Shown: piece by piece, positions 1 through 14,200 of the stretch
How the letters are laid out: every line of letters starts with the position of its first letter
Numbering within the stretch: position 1 is the stretch's first letter
Notes under the pieces: model-generated
What the model saw: the letters and a program-made list of their open reading frames with translations, nothing else
Databases searched by the model: none
Told to the model about the DNA's origin: nothing
Source: Epiperipatus broadwayi
Lineage: Eukaryota; Onychophora; Udeonychophora; Euonychophora; Peripatidae
DNA length: 64,000 nt
Direction: 5' to 3'
Assembly (NCBI GenBank): GCA_028023455.1
Contig: JAQFVV010006203.1
Coordinates: forward strand, 11,320,876-11,384,875
Position numbers and translations under genes: made by a program

Positions 1-2085
1 GATGGCCTAAAACCTATAGTAATTAAAGATCATAAACCATCGCACAGCTGAAAAAAGTATATGAAGTACATGATTTAGTAGAAAATAGTATCCCAACACA
101 AATAGAAAACTCAGAATGAGCCATACCAATTACAGGCAAATAAGGATCTGCTATAACTACCCCAATATAAATAAAAAATTAAAAAAAAGCTCATATTTAT
201 CTTGAACATAGATGAATTATTGATGTTAATTGAAAGGCTATGCATTTTATTAAGCCTGATCTTAACACAATTTTTATCAAATGTTTTTTAGAGAAATCAG
301 AAAAGATTTTAACTATAATTGATCAACATTTGGAATTATTGCGCCAAGCATATTTCTTGCAAAGTCTTGTCTAACAAATGGAAGATCTGATTTTATAATT
401 TGGTAATATACTGATCATGGAAAAAAAACCAGAATCATCTCTAAAAGAATGATAAATGTTTATAATCAGTTCATTAAATTTAGAGTCAGGCCGAATTCTG
501 CAAGTACATAAGAGTGGTAGATTGTGAAATACAAGTTATTAAAAATGCTTCCAGACTTAAAAATGTAAGAGTTACAGTTATTTTTAGGCTTAGTCATTTA
601 ATTAGAAAGTTTTCTTAAAGATAATGTTAATGTAGTTCTCGCTGTTTATGATTTTCAACCTCCCCCCTCCCCCTATTAATGAATCTGGAAAAAAGCACAA
701 GAAAATTATTTATCAAAACAAAAGCTTTTTTAACGTCCAATAGCATACTGATTTATAATAAACCATAGTAATAATTATAATAGATATCCAAAAAATGAAA
801 TAGCAGTCATGCTAAGTTATCCCACTTTTGATGGTCAATGACCAACAGGTTTCACATGCAATGAAGTCAATTTAGATAAGATAGATTCATGGAGTCAAAA
901 ACTTTCATCAATACTTATATGAAAACATTTAAAATAATCATCATCATCAAATTATTATTCATAATCTTGATCAAGAATAAATTAGATAAAGTACTTTTCA
1001 AAAAAAGCTAATTAACATTTGTGGGTAATTATCTGAATTGCTATCTTTGAGTCAAAATACAATATTATGGCAAAGACTTCAGAGAAAAATGAGAGACAAA
1101 AAGGGGTGGGCAACTAAGAACAGAGGAGAAACGTAGTAGGATCATTGTTGTCTGGAACTCATGCAATTAACAATAGGTAATATTCCAGTGACATTCACCA
1201 TATAGATTCTAAAATAAATTTAGGGATTGCTACATTCACTACTATAAGTACTGAAATGGGTTTAGAGTTCATTACAAGCTATATCTATCTACATTATTAT
1301 TATGAAAAGCCTTAAGACAGCTGAATTGTTGTTAATAAATAATATGGAAATCTTTTTAGTATATGTATATATATATATTGTGCAATATTGACTATATATT
1401 GTGTCTGATATTGTAATAAATTGGTAAAAAATATTTTTGTTTGACTTTAGTATTTATATATTGATTGTTTGTTTTACTACACTGTGTGAACACAGCAGAT
1501 GTGAAGTTTAATTCTGAGATTCATTCTCAGATAATTTACATATAATCTTTATGCATGCGTATGTTAAACATGTATATCATGTTTGCATCTGTAATATTTG
1601 TTAAGAGATGAGATTGTAAATGAATGAAATGTTTCTACTTTGTATAGTAGGTGTTTAAAGTTGTGATTCTGTTTTGGATACGATATTGAATTAATATCAT
1701 GCATTTAAAAAGTTCACACCATAAAATAAAAAGATCACAAATCAACTTTTAATTTAAGAAGCTGTATTACTATTTTGCTGGTTTTTTTAAAAAAATTCAA
1801 ATCTACATATCTAAATGTGATTTATTTTACCTATAGCATATATATGTAGCTAGATGTTGATCTTTTAAAGTTAAATAGTATTTATTAATTTAAGTCCTAA
1901 CTGGAAGAGGGTGTTGCATGCCACTCTGATAATTAGATAGTATCTGTGCATATGATTATTTATATATCCATGCAGTTAGTATATTGTACAGACGTTATAT
2001 TTTTGTAAAATCGTATTCAAGAAAGTTTAAATATTATAAAATTATTTTTTTATTATTAAAATAATATTATTTATTAAAACTATAG
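1..2085 (+). other. End of an upstream KIF12-like intron; no exon seen
   Basis: AT-rich, without a convincing coding exon on either strand. I searched for the kinesin NKSLxALG exon, which should precede 2086, and did not find it. Bases 1-450 could be an old mobile element remnant, but no frame can be followed. Confidence 0.5.
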
Positions 2086-2204
2086 GCACTTGTATTTCTT
2101 CGCTGGGAGATTCTAAGAAGAGGCAAAGTCATATCCCATATAGGGATAGCAAATTAACCAAATTATTGGCTGACTGTTTAGGAGGAAATGGTGTTGCTTT
2201 AATG
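2086..2204 (+). CDS. KIF12: KIF12-like exon: end of motor domain with the RDSKLT block
   Basis: The acceptor AG is at 2084-2085 after a T/A-rich tract; the donor GTTAGT starts at 2205. The exon opens with two bases (GC) that complete a Gly codon from an upstream exon outside the window, then reads [13 protein letters not shown] and [19 protein letters not shown] and ends in GNGVALM. This is the highly conserved kinesin helix region just before the last motor strand. The upstream partner would be expected to end in the usual NKSLxALG motif; I did not find it in bases 1-2085. Confidence 0.9.
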
Positions 2205-5200
2205 GTTAGTAGAAATCGTTTTTACTTTTATATACTGCTTAAATAAACTTTATTTTATTGGTTTTATATTTTACTTATATTATTGTTTTAAAAGAGTATT
2301 AAGACTTAGAGATTAGCACATCCAATTAATCTAGTTCAGATAAAACATTCACATATTTTTAAGCTTCTAAGCAGGCTTGGGATTTTTCTTTTACATAATC
2401 AAGGCATAACTATTCCAGAAGCTACCCAGTTATTAGTCAGTAAATGGGTATGTAGCTATTGTTAATTGGGAAATAAACCTGAAAAAAAAGTGGCTCAAAT
2501 TCTCTCCATCCAGAAATTGGCCATTTGGTGAATAGTATTTTCATCTATACTGCTTCTCTTTCAGAATCTATTAAAGAATCTTTTCCCTCAAGGCTGTTTA
2601 CTCTTTATCTGTTTTATTGATTTAAACAGTTTAAAATCAGAAGTATACAAAATTACAATATAGCGCCATCTTTTGGACATAAATAACAAGTGATAGCAGG
2701 TTACATGATTAACTTGTTTTTTGTTTTTCATATATATATAAAATGTTGGTATTTAAATTTTTACATAATGTATTAACAAAATTCAAAGAATGAAAGCAAT
2801 ATAAAAAAGTGCATTTTTTCTATAAATTTTTGGCAAAAATAAAAAAGGGTTTCTGACAGGTTAAATGACATAGCAACAGTTGACGATTTAATATATGAGC
2901 TCTTCAAGATTCCAAATATCTACTGACTTCTAGTTGCTTTATATTTAGAATTTATATTTAAATTAGCACTGAGTTATAAGTAAATAATCTTTCTAATATA
3001 TTTACTGCAGATTAAGTATCTTGGAGATTTTCAGGGAGATAGGATGTTTCACTGCTTCTGATTTGAGTACTCTATATGAAAAATAAAACATAGAAATCCA
3101 AAACTTGTAACAGTTTATGTTTTAGGATAGTAGCAAAATAATGAAATCTCACTATATACAACAATACCAAATCTTATGAAAAAAAATATACACAATTTTT
3201 TTGATTTATCAGCACTTGATATGGAGCCAGAAACAGAATCTTAGTGTAAAGATGACATAAAAATATAGTATTTTGCCAAATGTTATAATGGTTAAAATTT
3301 TTAGACTTTAGGCAAGTAATCATTTGGGTTACTTTTAAAAATACATTTTAATTATGTATAATTATAAAAGTGATTATTAACTATAAAAAGTATGATATTT
3401 AATAATTGTATATAGATCATCTTTCAGATTTTAAAATATAGTAAGAAGAAATTTTGTTAATATAAATAAAATTCAAGTCTAGATTATGATTAGCAATGTT
3501 GATAAAACTGTTGGAGGAAGTTCTCTTGAAATTGATCCCATAAGCCTCATATTTTCATTGTTTATAATTCAGAAATTGGCATTTACACATAACAGCCACT
3601 ATCTTTTTGGTTTTGCAATAATCTAATAGAGGGCGCTTAAATGCTTTCATTCGTGGAAATGTGGGAGTTATGCTGAGGACATGTGCAAGGGTGGGTAAAG
3701 ATATGGGCATTAAATTTAGTGAAGAAAAATCAAATATAATGATGGTGAATACTGGGGAAAGAGAAGACAAAGATTTCTTATTGGGGGATATAAAGTTAAG
3801 TGTGGTGAATAGATATAGTTATTTGGGAATCATCTTAAGTAATCAGAAAAATTACTTGGATGAATGGGAGATAAAATTGATAAATGAAGCAAAGAAAATA
3901 AAGGGATTGATAAAGAAATTAAAATTGTTTTCATATAATAAATATGATGTGGCTAGCAGGGTTAACATATGGCAATGATGCGTTAGGTGTTAGTAAAGGG
4001 GTATTAGATTACTTAGAAAAAGTACAAAGGGAAGTAGGAAGACATGCATTAGATGCAGAGGTGTGGACAGCAAAGGAGTCAATTCAAGGAGAAATGGGAT
4101 GGTCAAGTTTTTATATGAGGGATGCAAAAATCAAATTGAAAATGTTCAGTAGATTGCAGTTCTATGAATAATAAAAGAATAACCAAAATAGTATTTAATT
4201 GGGTTATAAGTAAAGAGCAGGCAACAAGATGGGTGAGAAAGGTAATGCGGTATGCAGAAGATTTGGATAAAGAATTTAGGTCAGTATACTTGTACAAAAG
4301 ATGGAATGATTGTGTTAGGAGGATTGTTGAGTGTCATAGTGGTAAAAAGTGGGATAGAAGAATAGATGCATTAATAAAGAATAGGGAGTTGGAGAGATGA
4401 AGAACTAGTATGAAGAGTAAAATGAGTTTAAATATATGTAGAAGTAAACGGAATATTGTGTGTGAGTTAATTTATGATAGTAGTAAGGAAAGTAGTTTAT
4501 TGTTTAAGGCTTGAACGGGATCTTTAGCAACAAGGGAATATACACATAAATGAAAAAATATGGGTGATTTAGTCTTCAAGTTATGTAAGGAAGGCATAGA
4601 AAATATTAGGCATCTATTACTTCAATGTAAATGCTTGGAAGCAGAAAGGGTACAATTAATGAAGTTATGGAAGATTAAATATGAACAAAGTGATTATACA
4701 CAAATTGAGTTATTGGTTTTTATGCTAGGTTTGGGAAAAGATAATGGGGATTTAGATATGAAGGTCATGGAGTTGACAAAGATTATGTTGTGGAAATGGG
4801 ATGGAGCAGATTATGGGAAAACTTAGGGTGGAGAATAAAAAGGGAAGATAAAGTGGCTAACAGGTTTCTCTGGGCATAGTTGCTGAGAGATTTCTGACTC
4901 CATATAAGGAGAAGTCACAGTGCATCACATTACAGAAGTGGGTTAAATATATACAGAAAATGGGTTATTGATTTTTATGCTGGGTTTGGGAAAAGATAAG
5001 GGGGATTTAGATATAAAGGTCATGGAGTTGACAAAGATTATGTTGTGGAAATGGGATGGAGCAGATTATGGGAAAACTTAGGGTGGGAAATGGAAAGGGA
5101 ATGTAAAGTGGCTAACAGGTTTCTTGGGCATAGTTGCTGAGAGATTCCTGACTCCATTTAAGGAGAAGTCACAATTACATCACATCACATCAGAAGTGAT

Positions 5201-8200
5201 AAAACTGAAAGATGGAAAATGGCAGCTATTTGTCTTAAAGAAATGGATTACAGGTATTTGGGCACTACATTTTATTAAATTAAAAAATGGAATTATAGAG
5301 ATAGTTAGAAATTGGAATTGAGAAGAAAAACTAAAAAATAGAATGGAGCGAGAAAAAATATGGCTTTGTCTCTAAATTGAGATAGAGGAGTAATGGTGTC
5401 TGCTTTAACACTTGGAAGTGATCAATGAACTTGAAAATTTTCAGAAGTAGATGCATTGGCAAATAAATTGTGATTAGAAAATAAGGGTATTCAAGATGAA
5501 ATGGAATGGTATTATATTTTAATGTGGGAAATTAAAAATACATCTAAAATGTTGGAAGATTACAATATAATATTATCTATATTCTTTATTACTTTTTACA
5601 ACCTACTGATTGGCAGTTTCAATTGCTCCAGCAATGCTAGTTTCTAAAAAACCATTATAAAAAGTAATAAAGAATATAGATGATATTAATATTATATAAA
5701 TTTGGCAGTACAATAAGAAAGATAAAGATATGAGATTACAATATATAAATAAAAATAGATTAGTAAAAATATTGTGTAATTGGATTATATGAGTAAGACA
5801 ACAAACATGCTAGCAATAAAAATTTTACAGTATGTAAAGGTAACAAATGGATAGTTTATTTCTTTATATTTATATAAAAAATGTGATAAATGTGTTGAGA
5901 ATATATTATAGAAACAGTCAAGTGAAAAACAAATTATTACCCTTTGTTTTTCTTACTTCTTATAAGAAGTACAAATGTAAGATAATCGACTACATCAATC
6001 ACCTCATCTATATTACTTTTTTTAAAAAAATATATCTTATTCTTTTATATATATGAAAAGTATTATTATATTCTCATTATATGCCAGAAAATATATGACA
6101 AATTTTTTATAGATTCATTGCAATAATGTTCTATCAAACGCAAAATTAATAAATAAATTAAGACAAATAACTAGTTCACATTAGTTCTATGCTTTTATAA
6201 CTTTTAAAGACACTATTTTGAATGTTATGGTTATTAAATGCTGCAGTAATAATGATGATGATGATGGTAAATATTGTTTTATTACGTTTATTTTATAATT
6301 GATGGTATTAGATTTCAGAACAGAATTTATTATTATTATTTATTGCTACTTTTGATTCTCTTTTCTTGTTTGTTAGTCATAATATATATTCTTCAAGCAT
6401 GTGTTGACTATATTTAAAAGTGCTAAGTCAGGCTTTCGGTGCAAAGTATCGTTGACAAAGCTAGAGAAATTTTATTATAGTAAACTTAATATAAATAATA
6501 TCAGACAAAACAATAAAGAATAAAATGAAAGACTGAAAAACTACACAAATTCAATATATCAATATAGAAATATATTCGTACACTGGAATTTGTGGATTAA
6601 TTCCAGTGTTTTTGTTTTATTATTATTGTTATATCTGCAAGAATGTCTGTGTGATCAGCAAATAATTATATTTCTACAGTTCCTAAAGTTCAATTCCCAC
6701 GATGTTCTCTTGCAATGAATGCTCTCCAACAAATGCTCTGAATACACTCTGTATTCTCTGGCAACAATGAATGCTCTGCAATGGATGCTTTCCAATGAAT
6801 GGTCTGCAACGAATGCTCTGCAATGGATGCTCTGCAAATGGATGCTCTCCAACGAATGCTCTGCAACAAATGGTCTGCAATGAATGCTCTGCAACAGATG
6901 CTCTGCAAATGGATGTTCTCCAACAAATGGTCTGCAATGAATGCTCTGCAATGGATGCTCTGCAAACAGATGCTCTCCAATGAATGGTCTGCAATGAATG
7001 CTCTGCAACGAATGGTCTGCAACGAATGCTCTGCAACCAATGCTCTGCAAATGAATGCTCTCCAATGAATGCTCTACAATATCTCCGCTGCAGTCTCCCC
7101 ATCTCTATGGGCTCTTTCAGCTACATCCGTGGACTACAGTTCCACTGGGCACCGGTCATTTACCACAAGCACTGACGTGAGATATCTCTACTGCAGTTGT
7201 ACTCCAATCACTGCCTACTTAAATACTGCATAGTTGTTTCCCAGTCTTCTTATTGCTTTCTGACAACTGCAACAATTAATACATTGTTCCAATAAGGTAC
7301 AGTCTCTTATCTAGAAATATTTGCAATCAGCAAATATTTCTTGGAATTGTCGATCGCCATTACGTCAATGCCTTAATTAAATTCCACAGCTATCAGCGCG
7401 CGATCTAAAAACAACCTCTAGAATAAATTCTAGTTTTTTCTGGAGTGCACAAACATGTCTGTCATTTTTACAAAACACTACACATCCCTCCACTCCAGAA
7501 AAACTCTTGTTGCGATTCCTTGGTGTTTTGTTGTTTTTCTATTCCTACTTTCCTGTTATTTCACTCAGAAATGTTCGATTCAAATTTGCTGCCAAACTTC
7601 TTCGCCAGTTACATTCAATGGTGACTGCACAAGCATGGTGGGACTCAGCTTCCCATGTTGACTGCACAAGCATTTTATTTCCAAACTTTCACTTCCATTG
7701 TTAACATTATACTAACTGGGATTTCCATTTTCACCAGGTTTCTTCGTCTATAGCTAAACTTGTTGTTCAAAACTTATTCGCTACTCACAGGTTCCAAATG
7801 CGACTGCACCAATGTTATATCTGCAAGAATGTCTGTGCGGTCAGCAAATAACTATATTTCTACAGTTTGCTAAAGTTCAATTCCCACGCTGTTCTCTTGC
7901 AACGAATGCTCTCCAACAAATGCTCTGAATACACCCTGTATTCTCTGTCAACAAATGCCCTGCAACAAATGCTCTGCAATGGATGCTCTCCAACGAATGG
8001 TCTGCAATGAATGCTCTGCAACGGATGCTCTGCAAACAGATGCTCTCCAACAAATGCTCTGCAATGAATGGTCTGCAACGAATGCTCTGCAATGGATGCT
8101 CTACAAATGGATGCTCTTCAACAAATGGTCTGCAATGAATGCTCTGCAAATGGATGCTCTCCAATGAATGGTCTGCAGTGAATGCTCTGCAACGGATGCT

Positions 8201-11200
8201 TTGCAAACGGATGCTCTCCAACAAATGCTCTACAATATCTCCGCTGTGGTCTCCCCATGTCTGTGGGCTCTTTCAGCTACACCCGTGGACTACATTTCCA
8301 ATGGGCGCTGGTCATTTACCACAAGCACTGACGTGAGATATCTCTACTGCAGTTGTACTCCAATCACTGCCTACTCAAATACTGCATAGTTGTTTCCCAG
8401 TCTTCTTATCGCTTTCTGACAACTGCAACAATTAATACATTGTTCCAATAAGGTACGGTCTCTTATCTAGAAATATTTGCAATCAGCAAATATTTCTTGG
8501 AATTGTCGATCACCATTACGCCAATGCCTTAATTAAATTCCGCAGCTATCAGCACGTGATCTAAAAACAATCTCTCGAATAAATTCTGTTTTTTTCTGGA
8601 GTGCACAAACATGTCTACCATTTTTACAAAACACTACAATTATTATAAAAATATATAATCATTATAAATCAAAATATCAGTTCTTATGAGCTGAATGCTA
8701 ATAGCAACATTAATTATTTACCATGTCTTTTTTATTTTATGTTTTTTATTATTTCACCAATCGAATGATTTTGGCATAATCGGCCTCTTTTTCGCATCTG
8801 AATTAAGTTTTATTATAATAAATTTGAGTGTAGCTTTGACAAAGATAACCTACATTAAAAACTTAGTGATTTTTAATATTGTGGCCATAATAAACATTAA
8901 TTGTTCACACACTTTTATAAAATATAATTTTATATTTCACTGTGATTTACGTTACATGTATATATTTCTTCAATTTCAAACATTATAGATTTTTGGGGGA
9001 AAAACTCAGGATTTTATTTTTTATTCAAAATTAGATGACTTCAAAAAAGTTATTTACATTTTAAGTGAAAGTTCTGCTTAATTTAATTAAGGATTTTTTT
9101 AAAACTAATAACCGGGTTCGCTATGGTTTAGTACAGAGTTGAATGACAGGATTTGAGAACTAAGGATTCTGAATTGAATCAATCTCAATCTCTCATTAGT
9201 GGTTTTTGAATGTCATGTGATCTTTTATAAAGTAGATGCCATTCTTAATATTTCCGTTTCATTTCTGGATAAATTTTATAATAACAAAATGTTTCATAAT
9301 ATTTCATGGCCTGAAAAAAAATTTTTTTTTATTACATAAATTATATTCTCTTTTTTTAAACTCTAAAACTGTATTCAATATTTCATTAAGCTTTCTATTT
9401 TTTTTTTAAATATTTAAATATATTTTTCTTCCTGTTGACATCGTTTTTGTAATCCCAATTCCATCCTTTTTTAAGCAATCAGCTGGATAAAAAATTTTGA
9501 CACTTTTATTACTCTGAACTATTTTCTATGATATATTTTTATTTTTTTGCTATTACTTTGATATTCATCTTACTGTCTTAGATTTTGGGAATTTATTTTA
9601 TTTTGCAGCTAAAAATAATTAGATACCTATTTACTGATCAATATCAGATAGATACATAGATTGGACCTGTGCTGGCTATATATATATTTATTTTAAAATA
9701 TTGTTTCCATTCCATGTTTTAGAGATGTATGTTCATGCTGTAATCGTTATCCAAAAATTTTATATATTTATATGTGTATTTTATGTGTGTGCGTTTATTA
9801 AATACTAAGTTTTATAACATTTCTTTTATCTCAGTAGTTTATTCAAATCAAAGTTTTAAGTTTTATTTAATACATGTTACTTTAACTAATTCTTATTTTA
9901 AATATTTTTCAGATTGCATGTGTATCACCATCTTCTAATCATGCAACCGAAACTCTTAATACATTACGTTATGCAAATCGTGCAAAGAGAATAAAAAACA
10001 AACCTATAGTGAAAATGGTAAATAATTTATATTTATTAATATTGTACTTAAGAAACTTTCAATTTAAATATTTACTCTTTTGATGTAGTTATATATTAAT
10101 GTAGTTAAAAGAAAACGTATTTATATATTAATGTAGACACCATAATCTATCATCTCAGATGTTTGGTAATTTTTAACTGAGATATTGGGTTTGGTTGGAT
10201 TTTTGAAGAATAATTTTTTATTTGTCAATTTTCAGCCACTTTCGTAAATAAATTTATCACTTGCAAGTTTCGGGCCGGTTGTTGATGGTGTCACAGCGCC
10301 ATTTAACGGCAGCCCTGGATTTATTTATAGATATCTATTAGTGGAATATTTATTTTTCTTTCTTATATTTGTATCTATTCACAGAAAAATAGAATATGAT
10401 ATTTATATAGATGAGAATGTGGATAGAATTGGCAAGCATAATACCAAGTGGATTTAGGCGGCCATTTAGTAATGAAATTTTGCTTGGATAATTACAATTT
10501 AGATCACTTTAAAAGTGGTTTCAAGAATTGGAAGAAGAAATTTCAAAGGAAATTAGAAGGAATGATGAATTTAAAAAAAAATTGAAAACTGGACTTGTAC
10601 TTAAGATGCTATACAAATAGTGGGAATTTAATTGGAGAGAATGCATGCAGAAACTCATAAATAGAGAATGAAATATATAAATGATAAAATAAACAAATAT
10701 ATCTAACATAACATGAAAATAGTCAAAATGTAGAAAAATAATAAAATATTTATTTATACATTAAACTCAGTGAAAATATTTTTTTAAAAAAAAAAAAAAA
10801 AGTGGTTTAAGAAGTGTTATGGAGTAATTAAAGTTTAAATTGATTAAAAAAGAATCTACCATGCATTTTATTAAAAAAGAATATTAAAACTGAAGAACAT
10901 TATATAATAAATCAAAACAGATCTCAAAAACATTTCTGAAAAAGAAAATTAAAAGAAAAGCAAAAACTCATATGATTATATGAATTACATAAAAATACAT
11001 ATGTAATTAAACGAACAACAGCATACAGAAATATATTTGATGTAAGTTCCAATCACAGTGCTGAAACCACTTTTTCATCAATCACTATACTACACTTAAA
11101 AATACCAATTCCTCCCAGAATGCAATTCCAAAACACTTCTATCCTCCAGAACGATAGGTCAGACTTTTATGTAATATACCATTAAATTTGGAACATTTTT

Positions 11201-14200
11201 ACCACTATGCTGGGAGCTTACATCAGTTTAGTTTATTTTTTATAAAAAAACACAGTTAATAAAAAGTAAATTAGAAGCTGCGACCAGAGAAAATAGTGTT
11301 AGAGTTAAAAAGATAAGTAACTAAATATTAATAATAGGCTATTAATCTAAAAATAATAATAAAATGTGAATTTTTCTACAGTACAGGCTTTTCCGTACCT
11401 GTACTTCTATATGTAATATATAGAGGGTTTGAACTCAGACTTTCTCATGACCCTCAACCATCCATGCTATCTCATATTGCTAATACCCTTGATCACACAC
11501 ACACATCGAAAAGATAAATAATCACCAATATACATATTTCATGCTAAACTAGCACTTCTCATATAAGCTGAACTTTTATTGTATATGTGTGTGGAGATGA
11601 TAATCTGGACCAACTGACGAGTGCTGGTTTAGCACAAAATACGTTTATTGGTGATTATTTATCTTTTTGACTTGACGTGTGTGTTATCAAGTAAACAGCA
11701 GTATGAGATAGCATGGATGGTTAAGGGTCATGTGAAAGTCTGAGTTTAAACCCCCTATATAATAAAATGTGAATAAAAATAGTAATTTATTTTTTTGAAG
11801 TAAAAGAAATAAATACTACTTTTAAAGTATATCTAAAATGTGGTTTGGTTACAATAATAAAGTGAAGTTGTATTTAATAAAAAGTGTTATATTGATCTTT
11901 AATTAAGTTTAAAGTCTACTTAAAGTAATATAAAAATCTCTAATATAATAAATGATTATTAATAATCATTGATATATCTATAGATGATAATTAATAAGTG
12001 TTTGTAAGAGCTGTAGAACTTGTGAATTGAATATTGCAAGGTGTGACAGATAAGGTGAATCGTGGTGATTCAATTTAAAATGCATTTAAAAGAGTTTTTA
12101 TCTTTTTCCAATATCTTTATTTATTTGTTGAAATGTTTTATACAAAATAGCAGTGTTAAAATATAAATATTGATTTCAAGATATGTATAGTTTAAATTAA
12201 TAATACCCATGAAGTATGTTTAATAAGAAACGATGAATTGCATTTTAATTAACTTTAAAGATTATAACTTGGCTAAAAATATAATAATCTTTAGCCTAAA
12301 AAATGATTAGTAATAGTAATTGATATATTTATTTAAATATAATGATCATCTTTTATGCGCATTATAAAAATTTGTAACTGATGGAATTCACACATTTTAA
12401 TGCCACTAAGGATCAAACCAGGATATAGGACAGAAACCAGCTTTAATTTATTATTTATGTCCAATACATCGGAGTATCACCACATACCTAGATCATTGGA
12501 TTGCTTTTTCTACAACTTCTAACCCTATTCTCTTTTAAATCCCCCAATTTACATCAGACTACATTACTGAGTTCAAACTCGGCTGATTACAAGATTTCAT
12601 ATTCAGAACTAAATTCTTGATCTAACAGTATTTTTTTTAACTCATAGTTCATTCTAGATATCATATTTATAAGTAAGTATTTCTTATTCATTATAGCTAT
12701 TTTATCCCCATAGTTATATTATCCTCATCACTTATATTTATCACATGTACATTATTTTCATCTAACTCATTATCATTGTCACACATATATTATATATATA
12801 CACACATATCTTTAATTGGATGCTCAAATCACAAGAAAGATATAGAAACTTCCGAAATCTAAAGTTAACAAAAAATTAATATATTCAATAAATATAAATG
12901 CATATTAATAAACAAGGTTGGAATTAGTAAACCATCAATGAAACAAATAGTTATTAAAAAATAACATTAAAAAAAAATACAAATATTATCAAATGAAAAA
13001 AATATAATAAAATAATATAAAATTATTTTTAGACTTAATATGATTAGAAATTAATATTTTACATGTGATATATTCAGATTTATATATTTTGTAATATACT
13101 GTACTAAACTTTTGTTATATCTAGAATTTCTCACATTCAGTTTGATATATTTTAATTTTAAAACACTAGCAAAACTCTCCATATAGTAGTGCCACCTAGT
13201 GGAAGCCAGAGTAATCAATGGATGCAGGAAGGTTTGTTCATAAAATCCCTATCTAGTGCCTACTCATCCAATATTCTCATACTAGTTTTTAGCTTGTGGC
13301 TTTCATAAGTGAGGAGCCTTAGTTCTGAGATCACTCTACCTAGATCTTAGGATATAATGCAATCCTCCAGAAGCCACCTTTTATCTGTTTAGTTAACTAT
13401 AAAACTATGAGTCCAAGATGAAAACATAATAATATTTTCAATTCCAAGCCCATTTGCATCTGAACCCAATTCAGTACCTATACATTTTAGTATTTTTGAT
13501 TTTTTAAAAACCACAGTCACCATGATACTATGGGCAGTATTAGTATAAAACTACTGTTTTAACAACTTGTGTAAGCATATGAAATGGTGTATTATGGGAT
13601 ATTTTAGTGATTTTATATTTTAATGCACTTTCAAACTTTTACTGGTAATGTATTTTTTGATGATTTTTAACATATTTTTTTTACAAAATTTTTTTTTTTC
13701 TATTTTTTTGTTCAGATATATATTTGTTTCTGGTATTTTCTACTTTTCTTGATCAGAAAATTCTATAAACTAATAAATTTCTTTGAAGTTCAGACATTCT
13801 TGTCATTTAAGCTACATCTGACTTAGTTCTATACATCACTGAAGAAAAGAAAACAATCTCATAGATATTTTAAGTTTTCAAAAATATCCTTCAATTTTCT
13901 ATCACAAAGAAATTGATGCTACATACTTGCCCTCTCTTCAGAAATGTAGAAGAAATGTCTAGTTCATGCATCTTAATTGATGTATTTTACCATTCTAGAA
14001 GATTTTTATCATTTCTTTTTAAGATTATTGCATACTTTGATTATAACTGTATATTTATTCATCTAGAAAACAAAAGCTGTTAACCCTTTCATCCTGCATT
14101 TCACTTGTATTTCCTTCAATGTGGCCTTTTATCTGCAGAGAGCTGGTACTATTTAACGATTGATCATCATTTTACTGTATACAACTATATATTTGTTTTA

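Larger units (their letters stand above)
6627..8638 (-). mobile_element. Small non-autonomous LTR retrotransposon (TRIM-like)
   Basis: Two long direct repeats, 6627-7482 and 7813-8638, enclose 330 bp without a coding frame. On + they read TGTTATATC...ACACTACA, so they have TG...CA ends. The 5 bp ATTAT lies on both sides (6622-6626 and 8639-8643), a typical LTR-element target duplication. On the minus strand a purine-rich tract (GGAGTGGAGGGATG) lies just before the 3' LTR at 7483. A TGGTGCAGTCG segment, complementary to a tRNA-like CGACTGCACCA end, lies just after the 5' LTR at 7812. Both place the element on the minus strand, with 5' LTR 7813-8638. No gag or pol, so movement would need another element. 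Confidence 0.85.
2205..9912 (+). other. KIF12-like intron (7.7 kb) carrying RT relics and an LTR element
   Basis: GT at 2205 and AG at 9911-9912. Holds two decayed reverse transcriptase 3' fragments, a hairpin repeat and a small LTR retroelement, listed separately. Bases 2205-3600 and 8650-9912 are AT-rich without recognisable features. Confidence 0.7.
11372..11758. mobile_element. Foldback element (family 4) with hammerhead-like arms and a 16-bp target duplication
   Basis: The left arm (about 11420-11545) is an inverted copy of the right arm (about 11640-11758); compare TAGAGGGTTTGAACTCAGAC and GTCTGAGTTTAAACCCCCTA. ATAATAAAATGTGAAT occurs on both sides (11356-11371 and 11759-11774), a 16-bp direct repeat consistent with a target duplication. 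That length is typical of LINE or Penelope insertion and unusual for cut-and-paste transposons. No coding frame. Each arm contains a hammerhead-like motif pointing outward. Confidence 0.78.

Noticed and set aside
6655-7102. Open frames of 116-139 codons on minus, and others on plus, in the 15-bp array
   Set aside because: Unit length divisible by 3 keeps several frames open on both strands at once; the repetitive peptides are artefacts of the minisatellite in an LTR. The same applies to 7860-8389.
10255-10310. On minus, an ATCAACAACCGGCC-CGAAAC stretch followed by palindrome ACTTGCAAGT
   Set aside because: Looks like the 3' half of a hammerhead, but CTGANGA is absent, position 17 would be G and the flanks do not pair. 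Not enough to call.
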